DNA from: Paludibaculum fermentans
Lineage (GTDB): Bacteria > Acidobacteriota > Terriglobia > Bryobacterales > Bryobacteraceae
Direction of reading: 5' to 3'
DNA: 64,000 bases
NCBI RefSeq assembly: GCF_015277775.1
Contig: NZ_CP063849.1
Coordinates: forward strand, 620,001 to 684,000
Positions 32,963 through 41,339 of this stretch are shown here, in pieces. The stretch's first letter is position 1. Each line of letters opens with the position of its first letter. A program made the translations under genes and the position numbers. The notes beneath the pieces were generated by a model, which saw nothing but the letters and a program-made list of their open reading frames with translations, was not told the DNA's origin and did no database searches.

Positions 32963-33396
32963 GCCTCTTCACCGCACTCTCCGTCAGCGCCACCGGGCTT
33001 ACGGCGCAACGCCAGCGCGCCGAACTGCTGGTGGAAAACCTGGCAAATTCCGAGACAACCCGTACGGCCGAGGGCGGACCCTACCGCCGCAAGGACGCCG
33101 TCTTTTCCACGGCTTCCGTGGATACCCCTTTTCAGTCGATGTATGCCTCCGAGCTGGGCAACCAGGCGTCGGGGGTGCAGGTGAGCGAGATCGTGACGGA
33201 TACACGCGATCCCGAGCGGCGCTACATGCCGGGTCATCCGGACGCCGACACCGAGGGCTACGTCAAACTCCCCAATGTGAATCCGGCCGAAGACATGGTC
33301 GACCTGATGAGCGCCTCGCGCAACTACCAGGCAAACGTGACGGCGATGAGCGCGGTGAAGGACATGATTCACCGTTCCATCGATCTACTGCGGTGA
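32959..33396 (+). CDS. flgC: Proximal rod protein FlgC
   Basis: FlgC is a rod subunit. The 145-residue protein has the N-terminal signature (RQRAELLVENLANSETTRTA) and the FlgC C-terminus (VNPAEDMVDLMSASRNYQAN, then VTAMSAVKDMIHRSIDLLR). CCAGGAGGGT lies before the overlapping start. The order flgB-flgC-fliE is universal. Confidence 0.97.
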   Translation: MSLFTALSVSATGLTAQRQRAELLVENLANSETTRTAEGGPYRRKDAVFSTASVDTPFQSMYASELGNQASGVQVSEIVTDTRDPERRYMPGHPDADTEGYVKLPNVNPAEDMVDLMSASRNYQANVTAMSAVKDMIHRSIDLLR

Positions 33397-33416
33397 GCGG
33401 CAGGGAGGGAGTCTAG

Positions 33417-33734
33417 ATGATACCGCCCGTGACATCGATGGCGAACATTGCCGGCATCGACAACATCTCCGGATTGGGGTCGCCCAGCCAGGTCACTTCC
33501 ACCGGTCCGGTCAGTCCCGAGTTCGGCAATCTGCTGGAAGCGGCGATCGACCGCGTCGAGTTGTCGCACAATACGGCCGAGACCGCGGTGAACCAGTTTG
33601 TCAGCGGGGAAGAGAACGAGATCCACTCCACCGTGATGGCGGTGCAGCGCGCGGAACTCGACTTCGAGCTGGCCCTGCAAGTGAAGAATAAAGTCGTTTC
33701 GGCCTATCAGGAAATCATGCGGATGCAGATCTGA
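33417..33734 (+). CDS. fliE: Hook-basal body complex protein FliE
   Basis: FliE links the MS-ring to the rod. The 105 residues contain the FliE core (FGNLLEAAIDRVELSHNTAE; FVSGEENEIHSTVMAVQRAE) and the C-terminus LALQVKNKVVSAYQEIMRMQ. GGGAGGGAG precedes the ATG at a good distance. Confidence 0.95.
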   Translation: MIPPVTSMANIAGIDNISGLGSPSQVTSTGPVSPEFGNLLEAAIDRVELSHNTAETAVNQFVSGEENEIHSTVMAVQRAELDFELALQVKNKVVSAYQEIMRMQI

Positions 33735-33751
33735 GGCCTCACTAGGACCCA

Positions 33752-35386
33752 ATGAACCAACTGCGCAGCATTTATGCCTCTCTTACCCCGAAGCAGCGGG
33801 GTTCGATCGTGATCATCTGTCTCGCGATCATCGCCGGATTCTTCTATATCTCCCGGTGGCAGCACGAGCGGGGTTTCGAGCCCCTATATAAGGAGTTGAC
33901 CAGCGAGGATGCTTCGGCTGTCGTGGCCAAGCTCAAGGAGCGGGGTGTTGAATTCCGCCTGGGCGAGGGCGGGACGTCGGTGATGGTGCCGACGGCACAG
34001 GCCGCGGAGATGCGGCTGGAGATGGCCGGCGCGGGTTTGGTGCGCAGCGGGCGGCCCGGCTTCGAACTGTTCGATAAGGTCAACTTTGGCGTGACCGACT
34101 TTGCGGAGCAGGTGAACTACCGTCGTGCGCTGGAAGGCGAGCTGGAACGTTCCGTCGTTTCGCTGGCGGAGGTCGAGAAAGCCCGGATCCACCTGACTTT
34201 CAAGCGCGAGTCAGTGTACACAGAGGCGCGGCAGCCGGCGAAGGCGAGTGTCCTGATTAAGTTGAAACCTTACGCCAAGCTCTCCGCGCAGAATGTACAG
34301 GCCATTGCACACCTTATTTCCAGTGCGGTGGAAGGCCTGAGTCCGGACTCGGTTTCCGTGCTGGATATGAACGGCAATCTGCTGGGCCGTCCGAGGCGGA
34401 CACCCACCCAAAGCGGCGAAGAGCTGAACGATTATGCGCTGGAATACCAGCAGACGGTGGAGAAGCAGTTGCTCTCCAAGATCAACTCGACCCTGGAACC
34501 TCTGTTAGGGCCGGACCGTTTCCGGGCCGGGGTTTCGGCCGATTGCGACCTGACGAGTACGGATGAGAGCGAGGAGATCTTCGATCCCGAGCGCTCCGTC
34601 ATGACGAGCAGCCAGAAGAGCGAGGACAGTTCCAGCCACACGCCGGCCGGCGGAGTGCCCGGTACCGCTTCGTCACTGCCCCGTCCTTCCAATGAGGGGG
34701 CGAAGGGACCGGTGGGGACCTCTCGCAAAACCGAGAATGTGGCCTACCAGACTTCACGGAAAGTGCGGCATCGCAAGACCCCGCAGGGCACGCTGCGGCG
34801 CGTTTCGGTTTCCGTGCTGCTGGACAACGATGTCGAGTGGCAGGGCCAGGGCGCCAGCAGGAAAAAGGTGATTGTGCCGCCGACGCCGGAGCGGGTGAAG
34901 TCGATTCACGACCTGGTGGCGGGGGTGGTGGGTTTCTCGCAGGAACGCGGCGACCAGATTGTCGTGGAAGTGCTGCCGTTTGAGATGAATCTGCACGGCG
35001 ACCCGCTGGCAGACCAGGCGCCCGCGCCGGCGGCCGCCAAGGATTGGAAGTCCAAGATCACGAACGTGGTGCAGGACCAGAAGCAACTGATTCCGCTGAG
35101 CGCAATTTTAGCCGCGGTGTTCGTGCTGGGTGTTGGAGCATGGCAGTTCCGCCGATATAAGAAAGCGAAGCAGGCGCGCAAGTCCACGGTTTTGGAAGCC
35201 ATGCCGGCCCTGCCAGCGGCGTCGAGTACCCCGGGCGCTTTGGCTGAGGCGATGCAGGAGCAGCAGGCGCTGGAAGCCGAGGAGGCAGATCCGGTGGCCC
35301 GGTTGCTGATGCTGGTGGAAGAGAAACCGGAGCAATGCGCGAACGTGCTGAAGCAATGGCTGTCTGAGCAGGAAGCGGGAGCGTAA
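33752..35386 (+). CDS. fliF: Flagellar MS-ring protein FliF
   Basis: FliF forms the MS-ring in the inner membrane. The 544 residues show an N-terminal membrane helix (GSIVIICLAIIAGFFYISRW), the YscJ/FliF ring-building motif region (ALEGELERSVVSLAEVEKAR), the FliF C-terminal part and a second helix (LSAILAAVFVLGVGAWQF). The C-terminal tail that contacts FliG is DPVARLLMLVEEKPEQCANV. The stop overlaps fliG (TAATG). Confidence 0.96.
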   Translation: MNQLRSIYASLTPKQRGSIVIICLAIIAGFFYISRWQHERGFEPLYKELTSEDASAVVAKLKERGVEFRLGEGGTSVMVPTAQAAEMRLEMAGAGLVRSGRPGFELFDKVNFGVTDFAEQVNYRRALEGELERSVVSLAEVEKARIHLTFKRESVYTEARQPAKASVLIKLKPYAKLSAQNVQAIAHLISSAVEGLSPDSVSVLDMNGNLLGRPRRTPTQSGEELNDYALEYQQTVEKQLLSKINSTLEPLLGPDRFRAGVSADCDLTSTDESEEIFDPERSVMTSSQKSEDSSSHTPAGGVPGTASSLPRPSNEGAKGPVGTSRKTENVAYQTSRKVRHRKTPQGTLRRVSVSVLLDNDVEWQGQGASRKKVIVPPTPERVKSIHDLVAGVVGFSQERGDQIVVEVLPFEMNLHGDPLADQAPAPAAAKDWKSKITNVVQDQKQLIPLSAILAAVFVLGVGAWQFRRYKKAKQARKSTVLEAMPALPAASSTPGALAEAMQEQQALEAEEADPVARLLMLVEEKPEQCANVLKQWLSEQEAGA

Positions 35387-36402
35387 TGAAGCCAGCAACG
35401 GAAGCAAGTCCCGGCGCAAGGAAGGTGGCCGTGCTGATGGCCGCCCTGGGTCTGGAAGCCAGTTCCAAGCTTTTGAAGCAGTTGGAGCCGGATGAGATTC
35501 GGATGGTCAGCGCGGCCCTGAATGCCTTGGGGCCCGTGCCGGTGGACGAGGCGCACCAGGTTCTGCAGGAATTCGAAGAGAAGGCGTCGACGCGGCAGAT
35601 CATGGGTCATGGCGGACCCGGCTACACGATGAAACTGCTGTCGGGTACTTTCGGTGAAGAGTTTGCCCGGCAGACCGGGTTGGCGCTGTCGGGTGAGGAA
35701 GTCAAGAAGACCGCGCTCGACCTGCTGGCGGAGGCGGACAGCGAACAACTGGCACGCATCCTGGAACCGGAGCATCCGCAGACCGTCGCCCTGCTGATGT
35801 CGGCCATGGCGCCGGATGCCGGCTCCAAAATCGTCTCCTCGTTCACGCCGGAACGGCAATATGAGGTATTCACCAGGATGGCGGTGATCGACCAGTCGGA
35901 TCCGGCCATGATCGAGCTGATTGCCGAGTCGCTGCTGCAACGGCTGCCGGCGGGCGGCGCTCCGCAGAAGCAGCGGGCCAGCGGCGTGCAACTGGCGGCG
36001 GAACTCATCAACCGGTTGGATCCGGAAGATGGAGTCCGGGTACTGGATTCGGTGGGATCGCAGGCGCCCGAACTGGCGGAGTCGATCCGGCGGCTGTTGT
36101 TTGTCTTCGACGACATCCTGAAGCTGGACGCCAAGGCGATGCGCGAGTTGATCTCGCGTGTGGATCGCAAGCTGCTGGTTCTGGGTTTGAAGGGCACCAG
36201 CGAAGAGATCCGGCAGAAGTTCCTGGGCTCGATGTCGAAGAACGGCGCATCGATGCTGTTGGAAGATATCGATGCGGCGGGTCCGGTGCGGTTGAGAGAA
36301 GTGGAAGGGGCGCAGCAGCAGATCATTTCCGTGGTACGGCAGATGGAAGCCGAGGGGCTGATCGATTTGCGGTCGGCGGGTGCGGAAGAATATGTCGTCT
36401 AG
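35386..36402 (+). CDS. fliG: Flagellar motor switch protein FliG
   Basis: FliG transmits torque between stator and rotor. The 338-residue length is standard. The middle-domain EHPQ motif is present (ILEPEHPQTVALLMSAM), and the C-terminal charged helix contains AMRELISRVDRKLLVLGLKG. It overlaps fliF at its start and fliH at its end (11 nt). Confidence 0.96.
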   Translation: MKPATEASPGARKVAVLMAALGLEASSKLLKQLEPDEIRMVSAALNALGPVPVDEAHQVLQEFEEKASTRQIMGHGGPGYTMKLLSGTFGEEFARQTGLALSGEEVKKTALDLLAEADSEQLARILEPEHPQTVALLMSAMAPDAGSKIVSSFTPERQYEVFTRMAVIDQSDPAMIELIAESLLQRLPAGGAPQKQRASGVQLAAELINRLDPEDGVRVLDSVGSQAPELAESIRRLLFVFDDILKLDAKAMRELISRVDRKLLVLGLKGTSEEIRQKFLGSMSKNGASMLLEDIDAAGPVRLREVEGAQQQIISVVRQMEAEGLIDLRSAGAEEYVV

Positions 36403-37054
36403 GGTTCTGGACAGTTCGGCCGGACGGTCGGTCAGGCCGTGGTTCGAACGGCAGGCGAGCAACGGGCACGGGCCCACGGCGCTATTCGCCACCGAACCGC
36501 AGCCCAAGCCGGAAGTCGAGCGGCGGGCCGAGGCGCGCAAGGAAGTCGACGAGATCCGGCAGCAGGTGGAGGCTGTGAAGGCGCTCGCTTTCCAGGAAGG
36601 CGTGGCGGCGGGCCAGGCGGCGGCGCGGGCCGAGGCGCAGGAAGAGCTGCGGGTGGTGCTGGACCGGTTGGCGGTTTCGGCGGCCCAACTGGCGAGCCTC
36701 AAGCACAAGCTGCGCAAAGAGGCGGAGCACGAGATTCTCAAACTGACTTTCGCGGTGGCGCGGCGCATCGTGCGGCGCGAGCTGTCGATGGATGCCGACA
36801 CCGTGTTGGGTTTGCTGAACGCCGGGCTGTCGAAGATTTCCAAGAAGGACCTGCAGAGTATTCACGTACATCCGGGTCATGTTGAGCAGATCCGGGCGGC
36901 GTTGGAGGAAGAGGGCGTCATGACGGCGGAAGTTGTGGGCGACAACGCCCTGGCACTGGGCGACATTCTCTTTGAAACCAAGCAAGGCGAGTTGGATGCC
37001 CGCCTGGAGACGCAGTTCTCCGAGATTGAGAATGGGTTCGCTGACCGGATGTGA
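36392..37054 (+). CDS. fliH: Flagellar export ATPase regulator FliH
   Basis: FliH binds the ATPase FliI and docks it at the C-ring. The 220-residue protein has an Ala/Glu/Gln-rich helical N-terminal half with AXXXG-like repeats (FQEGVAAGQAAARAEAQEEL) and the FliH C-terminal domain (EILKLTFAVARRIVRRELSM). The ATG at 36392 lies inside the end of fliG; the stop overlaps fliI. Confidence 0.9.
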   Translation: MSSRVLDSSAGRSVRPWFERQASNGHGPTALFATEPQPKPEVERRAEARKEVDEIRQQVEAVKALAFQEGVAAGQAAARAEAQEELRVVLDRLAVSAAQLASLKHKLRKEAEHEILKLTFAVARRIVRRELSMDADTVLGLLNAGLSKISKKDLQSIHVHPGHVEQIRAALEEEGVMTAEVVGDNALALGDILFETKQGELDARLETQFSEIENGFADRM

Positions 37055-38412
37055 TGGGAGTGGGCACGGAAACCATGGTTGCGGAACGCCATCTGCCGGA
37101 GCGGTTTAGCGCGGATCGATACCTGAGTCACCTGGACTCGATTGAGCCTCGCTGCTGGAATGGTACCGTCACGCGCATGACCGGCTTGCTGGTGGAATCG
37201 CGCGGACCGGCCACGGCGGTGGGCGACTTCTGCTGTATTCACACCTCCTCTGGCCGTTCATTCTTGACTCAGGTGATCGGCTTCCGCGAGGGCGCGGTGC
37301 TATCGATGCCCCTGGAGGAGCCGACGGGTTTGCGGCCGGGTGACCGGATTGTGGCGCGCAGCGGACAATCGCTGCTGCACGTCGGGCCGGGCCTGTTGGG
37401 CCGGGTTCTGGACGGGTTGGGACGGCCGATCGACGGCGGGCCGAGCATTGAAGCCGAAGATCACTACAATCTGTACGCGCCTCCCCCGAATCCGCTGCAA
37501 CGGGCGATGATCACCCGACGAGTCACCACCGGCGTGCGCGCCATTGATGGCTTGCTGCCATGCGGGGAAGGGCAGCGCATGGGCATCTTCGGCGGCAGCG
37601 GCGTGGGGAAGAGCACGCTGCTGGGTGTGATGTCACGCGACAATTCGGCCGATGTGACCGTGATCGCGATGGTGGGCGAGCGCAATCGCGAAGTGAAGGC
37701 GTTTCTCGAGCATGAACTGCGGGGGGATGCCCGCAAACGCTCAGTGGTGGTGGCTGCGACAGGTGACCAGCCGGCCCCGGTGCGGATCCGTGCGGCGTAC
37801 TTGGCTTTGACGGTGGCGGAGTATTTCCGGGATCAGGGGGCGAAGGTCCTGCTGATCATGGATTCCGTGACGCGCCTGGCCATGGCCCAGCGCGAGATCG
37901 GCCTGGCGGCGGGCGAACCGCCCAGCCAGCGCGGCTACACGCCGTCGGTCTTTGCGCTGCTTCCGCGGATTCTGGAACGAGTAGGCAACTTTGATCGCGG
38001 CTCGATTACCGGCTTCTTCACCGTGCTGGTGGAAGGTGACGATTTCAACGAGCCGATCTGCGATGCGGTGCGCGGCATTCTGGACGGACACATCATTCTT
38101 TCCCGTGAGATGGCGGCTTCCGGCCACTACCCGGCGATCGATGTCCTGCAGTCGGTGAGCCGGTTGGCGACGGAGATTTCGACGCAGGAGCACCTGGCCG
38201 CGGCGCAGAAGGTGAAAGAGTCGTTGGCGGTATACCGGCGATCGGAGGATCTGATCCTGCTGGGTGCGCACGTCAGCGGGGTGAACGCGAAGCTGGACAC
38301 CTCGATTGCGCGGCGGGAAGAGATTCTGTCTTTCCTGAAGCAGAAGCCGGATGCGCGGGCGCGCGAAGATGAGACATTGAAACGCCTGACCGCGCTGGCG
38401 GCGACGCTCTGA
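37054..38412 (+). CDS. fliI: Flagellum-specific ATPase FliI
   Basis: FliI is the F1-beta-like ATPase of the export apparatus. The 452-residue protein has Walker A GIFGGSGVGKSTLLGVM (about residue 178), Walker B VLLIMDSVTRLAMAQREIGL and the DGHIILSREMAASGHYPAID segment. I use the ATG at 37054, which overlaps the fliH stop (TGATG); GTG at 37051 and ATG at 37075 are alternatives. Confidence 0.96.
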   Translation: MGVGTETMVAERHLPERFSADRYLSHLDSIEPRCWNGTVTRMTGLLVESRGPATAVGDFCCIHTSSGRSFLTQVIGFREGAVLSMPLEEPTGLRPGDRIVARSGQSLLHVGPGLLGRVLDGLGRPIDGGPSIEAEDHYNLYAPPPNPLQRAMITRRVTTGVRAIDGLLPCGEGQRMGIFGGSGVGKSTLLGVMSRDNSADVTVIAMVGERNREVKAFLEHELRGDARKRSVVVAATGDQPAPVRIRAAYLALTVAEYFRDQGAKVLLIMDSVTRLAMAQREIGLAAGEPPSQRGYTPSVFALLPRILERVGNFDRGSITGFFTVLVEGDDFNEPICDAVRGILDGHIILSREMAASGHYPAIDVLQSVSRLATEISTQEHLAAAQKVKESLAVYRRSEDLILLGAHVSGVNAKLDTSIARREEILSFLKQKPDARAREDETLKRLTALAATL

Positions 38413-38419
38413 GGCGCGC

Positions 38420-38872
38420 ATGAAGAAGTTCTCATTCCGCCTGGAATCGGTGCTGCGATACCGGGAGACGCAAACGCGGCAACGCGAGGCGGAACTGCAA
38501 CAGTTGCTGGCTCGACGGGTTCGCCTGGTGGCGTTTTTGAACGAGGTCCGGGCGCAGCGGGCTGAGGCGGAAAAGACCGGTCGCACCGATGGAGTCTCTG
38601 GTGGCGTACTGCAACTGCTGCATGACTACATTCAGGCGTCGAAGCGGCAGGAGCAGACCATCCTCGGACACATCACTGCAGTGGACAGGGAAATTGAAGC
38701 CGCGCGCAAGCGTCACCAGAAAGCGCGGAGCGACGAGAAGCTGCTGGAGACGCTGCGATCGAAGTCTCTGGAATCGTGGCGCTTGGAGAGCCTGAGGGAA
38801 GGCGAGATTGTGGCCGGTGAGAGTTATCTGGCCGGCCTGTACCGCCGCGAGAACGCAAAACTGGAAGAGTGA
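38420..38872 (+). CDS. fliJ: Flagellar export chaperone FliJ
   Basis: FliJ is a coiled-coil general chaperone that couples FliI to the gate. The 150-residue product starts MKKFSFRLESVLRYRETQTR, typical of FliJ, and is a two-helix antiparallel coiled coil throughout (REAELQQLLARRVRLVAFLN). It is the last gene of the flgB operon and ends 8 nt from the convergent haemerythrin gene. Confidence 0.92.
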   Translation: MKKFSFRLESVLRYRETQTRQREAELQQLLARRVRLVAFLNEVRAQRAEAEKTGRTDGVSGGVLQLLHDYIQASKRQEQTILGHITAVDREIEAARKRHQKARSDEKLLETLRSKSLESWRLESLREGEIVAGESYLAGLYRRENAKLEE

Positions 38873-38880
38873 GTGCGCCG

Positions 38881-39351
38881 CTAGGAAGCAACGGACTCGC
38901 ACAGGCGAGGCAGCTCCATCGTATGGGCGGGGCGCATGATGGTGACTCGTTCCTGTGCAGGCCTGACACGCAGGGCCAGGGAGTGATCGAAGCCGCTGAT
39001 GTGCGATTCCAGCCAGTCGCCCAATTCTTCGGTGATGTCGCGCACCTTCGTCCGGTCGGACAGAATCTTCACGTCTTCCAGGATGGCGACGCGGTGCTGG
39101 AACTCGGCATGTTCCATCAAGTGGCTGCGGCCATTGGGATCCTGCGTCAAGGCGATGAAGTTTTCCTCACCGCGGAACAGCAGTGAGGCATAGCAGCAGA
39201 GATCGCCAGCCAGCCCTTTGAGAACGCTGATGTGGGATTCAAAAACGGCTGCTTCGTGGAGGCGCCCGAGGATCTCAAAGAACATGTAGTGCTGCCGGTC
39301 GATGTCTTCAATACCGAGCGACATCTCCTTGCGCCAGTTCAATAAATTCAT
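38881..39351 (-). CDS. Bacteriohaemerythrin-like protein
   Basis: The 156-residue product has the haemerythrin layout: IEDIDRQHYMFFEILGRLHE, then YASLLFRGEENFIA, SHLMEHAEFQHRV and WLESHISGFDHSL. The iron ligands His, Glu, the paired His, His and Asp are recognisable, but the His normally found in Y-x-x-x-H-F is Leu (YASLLF). One iron site may therefore be altered. Haemerythrins bind oxygen and are often coupled to motility or aerotaxis. A sigma-28 promoter upstream makes it part of the flagellar regulon. Confidence 0.85.
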   Translation of the reverse strand: MNLLNWRKEMSLGIEDIDRQHYMFFEILGRLHEAAVFESHISVLKGLAGDLCCYASLLFRGEENFIALTQDPNGRSHLMEHAEFQHRVAILEDVKILSDRTKVRDITEELGDWLESHISGFDHSLALRVRPAQERVTIMRPAHTMELPRLCESVAS

Positions 39352-39376
39352 GGTGTCCTGAGGTTCCTTGTGTGCC

Positions 39377-39403
39377 TTGTCGACAGGGAGTGGCTCAGTT
39401 TGA
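39377..39403 (-). promoter_or_regulatory. Predicted sigma-28 promoter of the haemerythrin gene
   Basis: On the minus strand TCAA, 15 bases, GTCGACAA, the same boxes as the fliS promoter. AAGGAA follows 8-13 nt later and the ATG 25 nt after the -10 box. Confidence 0.65.
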
Positions 39404-39432
39404 GAAAAGTTTGAGAATTTTTTGACGGGCGG

Positions 39433-40380
39433 CTAGCCCAGGCGGATCAGGTTTCCGCCGCCGGCGACCGACTTTGCGGCCAGGCCGCGGGCGCGGAGGA
39501 TGACGGCGCTGGAGGTATCTTCGCCACGGACGAGTGTGGCGCCCATGGAGGCCGTCACGTTAATAGCCCTACCCCACCAGCTAAAACCTGATTTTTCAAT
39601 GAGATCCTTCAGGCGGGTAGCAACCAGTTCAAGGTCCGCGGGCTGCTTGATGTCGACGATGACGACGAAATGGTCGTCCTCCCAGTGGCCTACGAAGTCA
39701 GTGACGCGAAGGCAGTTATCCATAGTCTGGGCCACCATGCGCAGAACACGGTTGCCGCCGTCGGGGCCCAACTGCAGCGTGATCTGATTCAACCCATCAA
39801 TGTCTACATAGATGAGGCCCGTGAGGCGCCGCTTGACCTTGGAGAACTCGATGGCGTCGTCGATGCGGACCTTGGTGAGCACGCGGTTCCGGACTCCGGT
39901 GTCGGCCTGGATGAACTGAGCGTCATTGAAATCGCGGCGGCGGCGTTGGCGGACCGGGCTGTTGCTGCTGCGGTCGAAGACCTCGACGGCGCCGATGCAC
40001 TGCTGTTTTTCGTCGAAGATGGGCGTGCAGGTGATCCAGACAGGCACGCGATGGCCGACTTCATGGAGGAGAAACACCGTTGTACTGCGAGGCTGGCCGG
40101 AGCGGATGGTCGCAATGACCGGGATCTCCTCAATGCCGAATTTGCGCACATTGGGGCCGCAGTATTGCAGGAAGTGGCACTCGCGGCCCATCACGTCCTG
40201 GCGCTTATAGCCGGTAAGCTCCTCGGCTCCCTTGTTCCAGTAGGTGATGACGGCGTTGGCGTTGACGAAGTAGACGCCTTCCGAGATGCCCTCAATGATC
40301 TGAAGCAGGATATCGCGGCTCTGCGTGGGGTTGGAGTCGCGAACCGCCTGGGCCGCGTCGAGGCCCTTGCCTACCTGCAT
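39433..40380 (-). CDS. PAS sensor with degenerate GGDEF domain
   Basis: Residues ~22-135 form a PAS domain (GVYFVNANAVITYWNKGAEE; GHRVPVWITCTPIFDEKQQC) of the type common before GGDEF domains. Residues ~155-310 form a GGDEF-like domain (LTGLIYVDIDGLNQITLQLG; NVTASMGATLVRGEDTSSAV). The active-site loop reads GHWEDDHFVV instead of GGDEF, so cyclase activity is probably lost and it may bind GTP or act as a partner. It lies 81 nt upstream of the haemerythrin gene. Confidence 0.85.
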   Translation of the reverse strand: MQVGKGLDAAQAVRDSNPTQSRDILLQIIEGISEGVYFVNANAVITYWNKGAEELTGYKRQDVMGRECHFLQYCGPNVRKFGIEEIPVIATIRSGQPRSTTVFLLHEVGHRVPVWITCTPIFDEKQQCIGAVEVFDRSSNSPVRQRRRRDFNDAQFIQADTGVRNRVLTKVRIDDAIEFSKVKRRLTGLIYVDIDGLNQITLQLGPDGGNRVLRMVAQTMDNCLRVTDFVGHWEDDHFVVIVDIKQPADLELVATRLKDLIEKSGFSWWGRAINVTASMGATLVRGEDTSSAVILRARGLAAKSVAGGGNLIRLG

Positions 40381-40965
40381 GGCGGCTTCCCCCCATGGAA
40401 GGGGTTGGATTCCAGGGCGAGAACGCGCGTGGCATGGCTGAGGGCCGAGGCATTCAGTGTGGTCAATGGGAAACCGTCAGAAGTGCACATGATTGACCCG
40501 CCTCTCTCCAGCGGCCAAAGCGCGACGCCTTGCCTGGGCGATGCCACACCCTAGCCGAGAATTCCACCCGAATTCCGTCCATCCTCGGAAGCCCCAGAAC
40601 TGTCCTGAATCCGGCACAGGCCTTGAGCCGGTTGCCCTGATCCACACCGACAGGGTAGCAGAATGTAATCCAAATCACCGTAGACCGGCCCAGTGTCGAG
40701 TACCACTCGCGCCGCAGCGTAAATACCGCGCGCACAGGATGTCGGCTGGGACGTGGCCGGCGTAGTCTGAAAGCAGTTATGGAGGGCTCCGCCCAACTGC
40801 CGGAATGGAGCAGGGACGGCGCCGTCGAGTTGCGCGCCGGCACACTGGGTGCCGGAAACCGAAGTACAGATTCAACGCCGCATGGAGGCGACCTCACCGG
40901 GCAGATCGGCCCGAAGGGCCGTCGTGTGTTCTTGATGCGGCTATCCAGATTGGAGGCAGAACGAT
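40381..40965. other. Intergenic region without a recognised gene (585 nt)
   Basis: Frames on both strands here are Arg/Pro-rich and unsupported. The only structures I see are a perfect short hairpin (40907-40921, CGGCCC-GAA-GGGCCG) and a good GGAGG ribosome-binding site for the gene at 40966. Confidence 0.5.
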
Positions 40966-41301
40966 ATGAGAAGAGTACTGATGGTGCTTGCGATATCGGG
41001 ATTGTGTGCCGGGCTGGCCAATGCCGGCGCCAAGACCTACCACGTCAATGTTCCGGAGAAGGTCGTGGTCGGCTCGGCGGAATTGAAGCCGGGCTCCTAC
41101 CGGATGCGGCTTGAGGACAAGACCGCGGTGTTCCTCGACGAGAATGCGAAACAGGCGGCGAAGGCGGAGGTGGAGGTCACCACGGAGAGCAGGAAGTTCG
41201 ATCGCACCGAGGTGAGAATCTCCAGGGAGGCCGGCAATTCCGAAAGGATGGTCGGCATCGATCTCGGTGGAACGAAGTTGAAACTGGTGTTTCCGAACTA
41301 A
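40966..41301 (+). CDS. Small secreted protein, LKPGSYR family
   Basis: The 111-residue product has a signal peptide (MRRVLMVLAISGLCAGLANA, cleavage likely before GAKTY) and a small beta-rich domain (EKVVVGSAELKPGSYRMRLE). Such short secreted proteins are abundant in Acidobacteria and have no known function. GGAGG lies 10 nt before the ATG. It reads toward the diadenylate cyclase gene 38 nt downstream. Confidence 0.75.
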   Translation: MRRVLMVLAISGLCAGLANAGAKTYHVNVPEKVVVGSAELKPGSYRMRLEDKTAVFLDENAKQAAKAEVEVTTESRKFDRTEVRISREAGNSERMVGIDLGGTKLKLVFPN

Positions 41302-41339
41302 CCGGGAAGGCAACGCGACGCCTTGAGAGGATTGCCTGA

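Noticed and set aside
36439-36885. Gly/Arg-rich 148-codon frame within fliH
   Set aside because: It is an alternative-frame shadow of fliH in GC-rich sequence.
39433-40380. LOV photoreceptor signature: GRECHFLQ resembles GRNCRFLQ
   Set aside because: The flavin-contacting Asn after the conserved Trp is replaced (VWITC), and the whole domain fits the common YWNKGAE-type PAS found before GGDEF domains.
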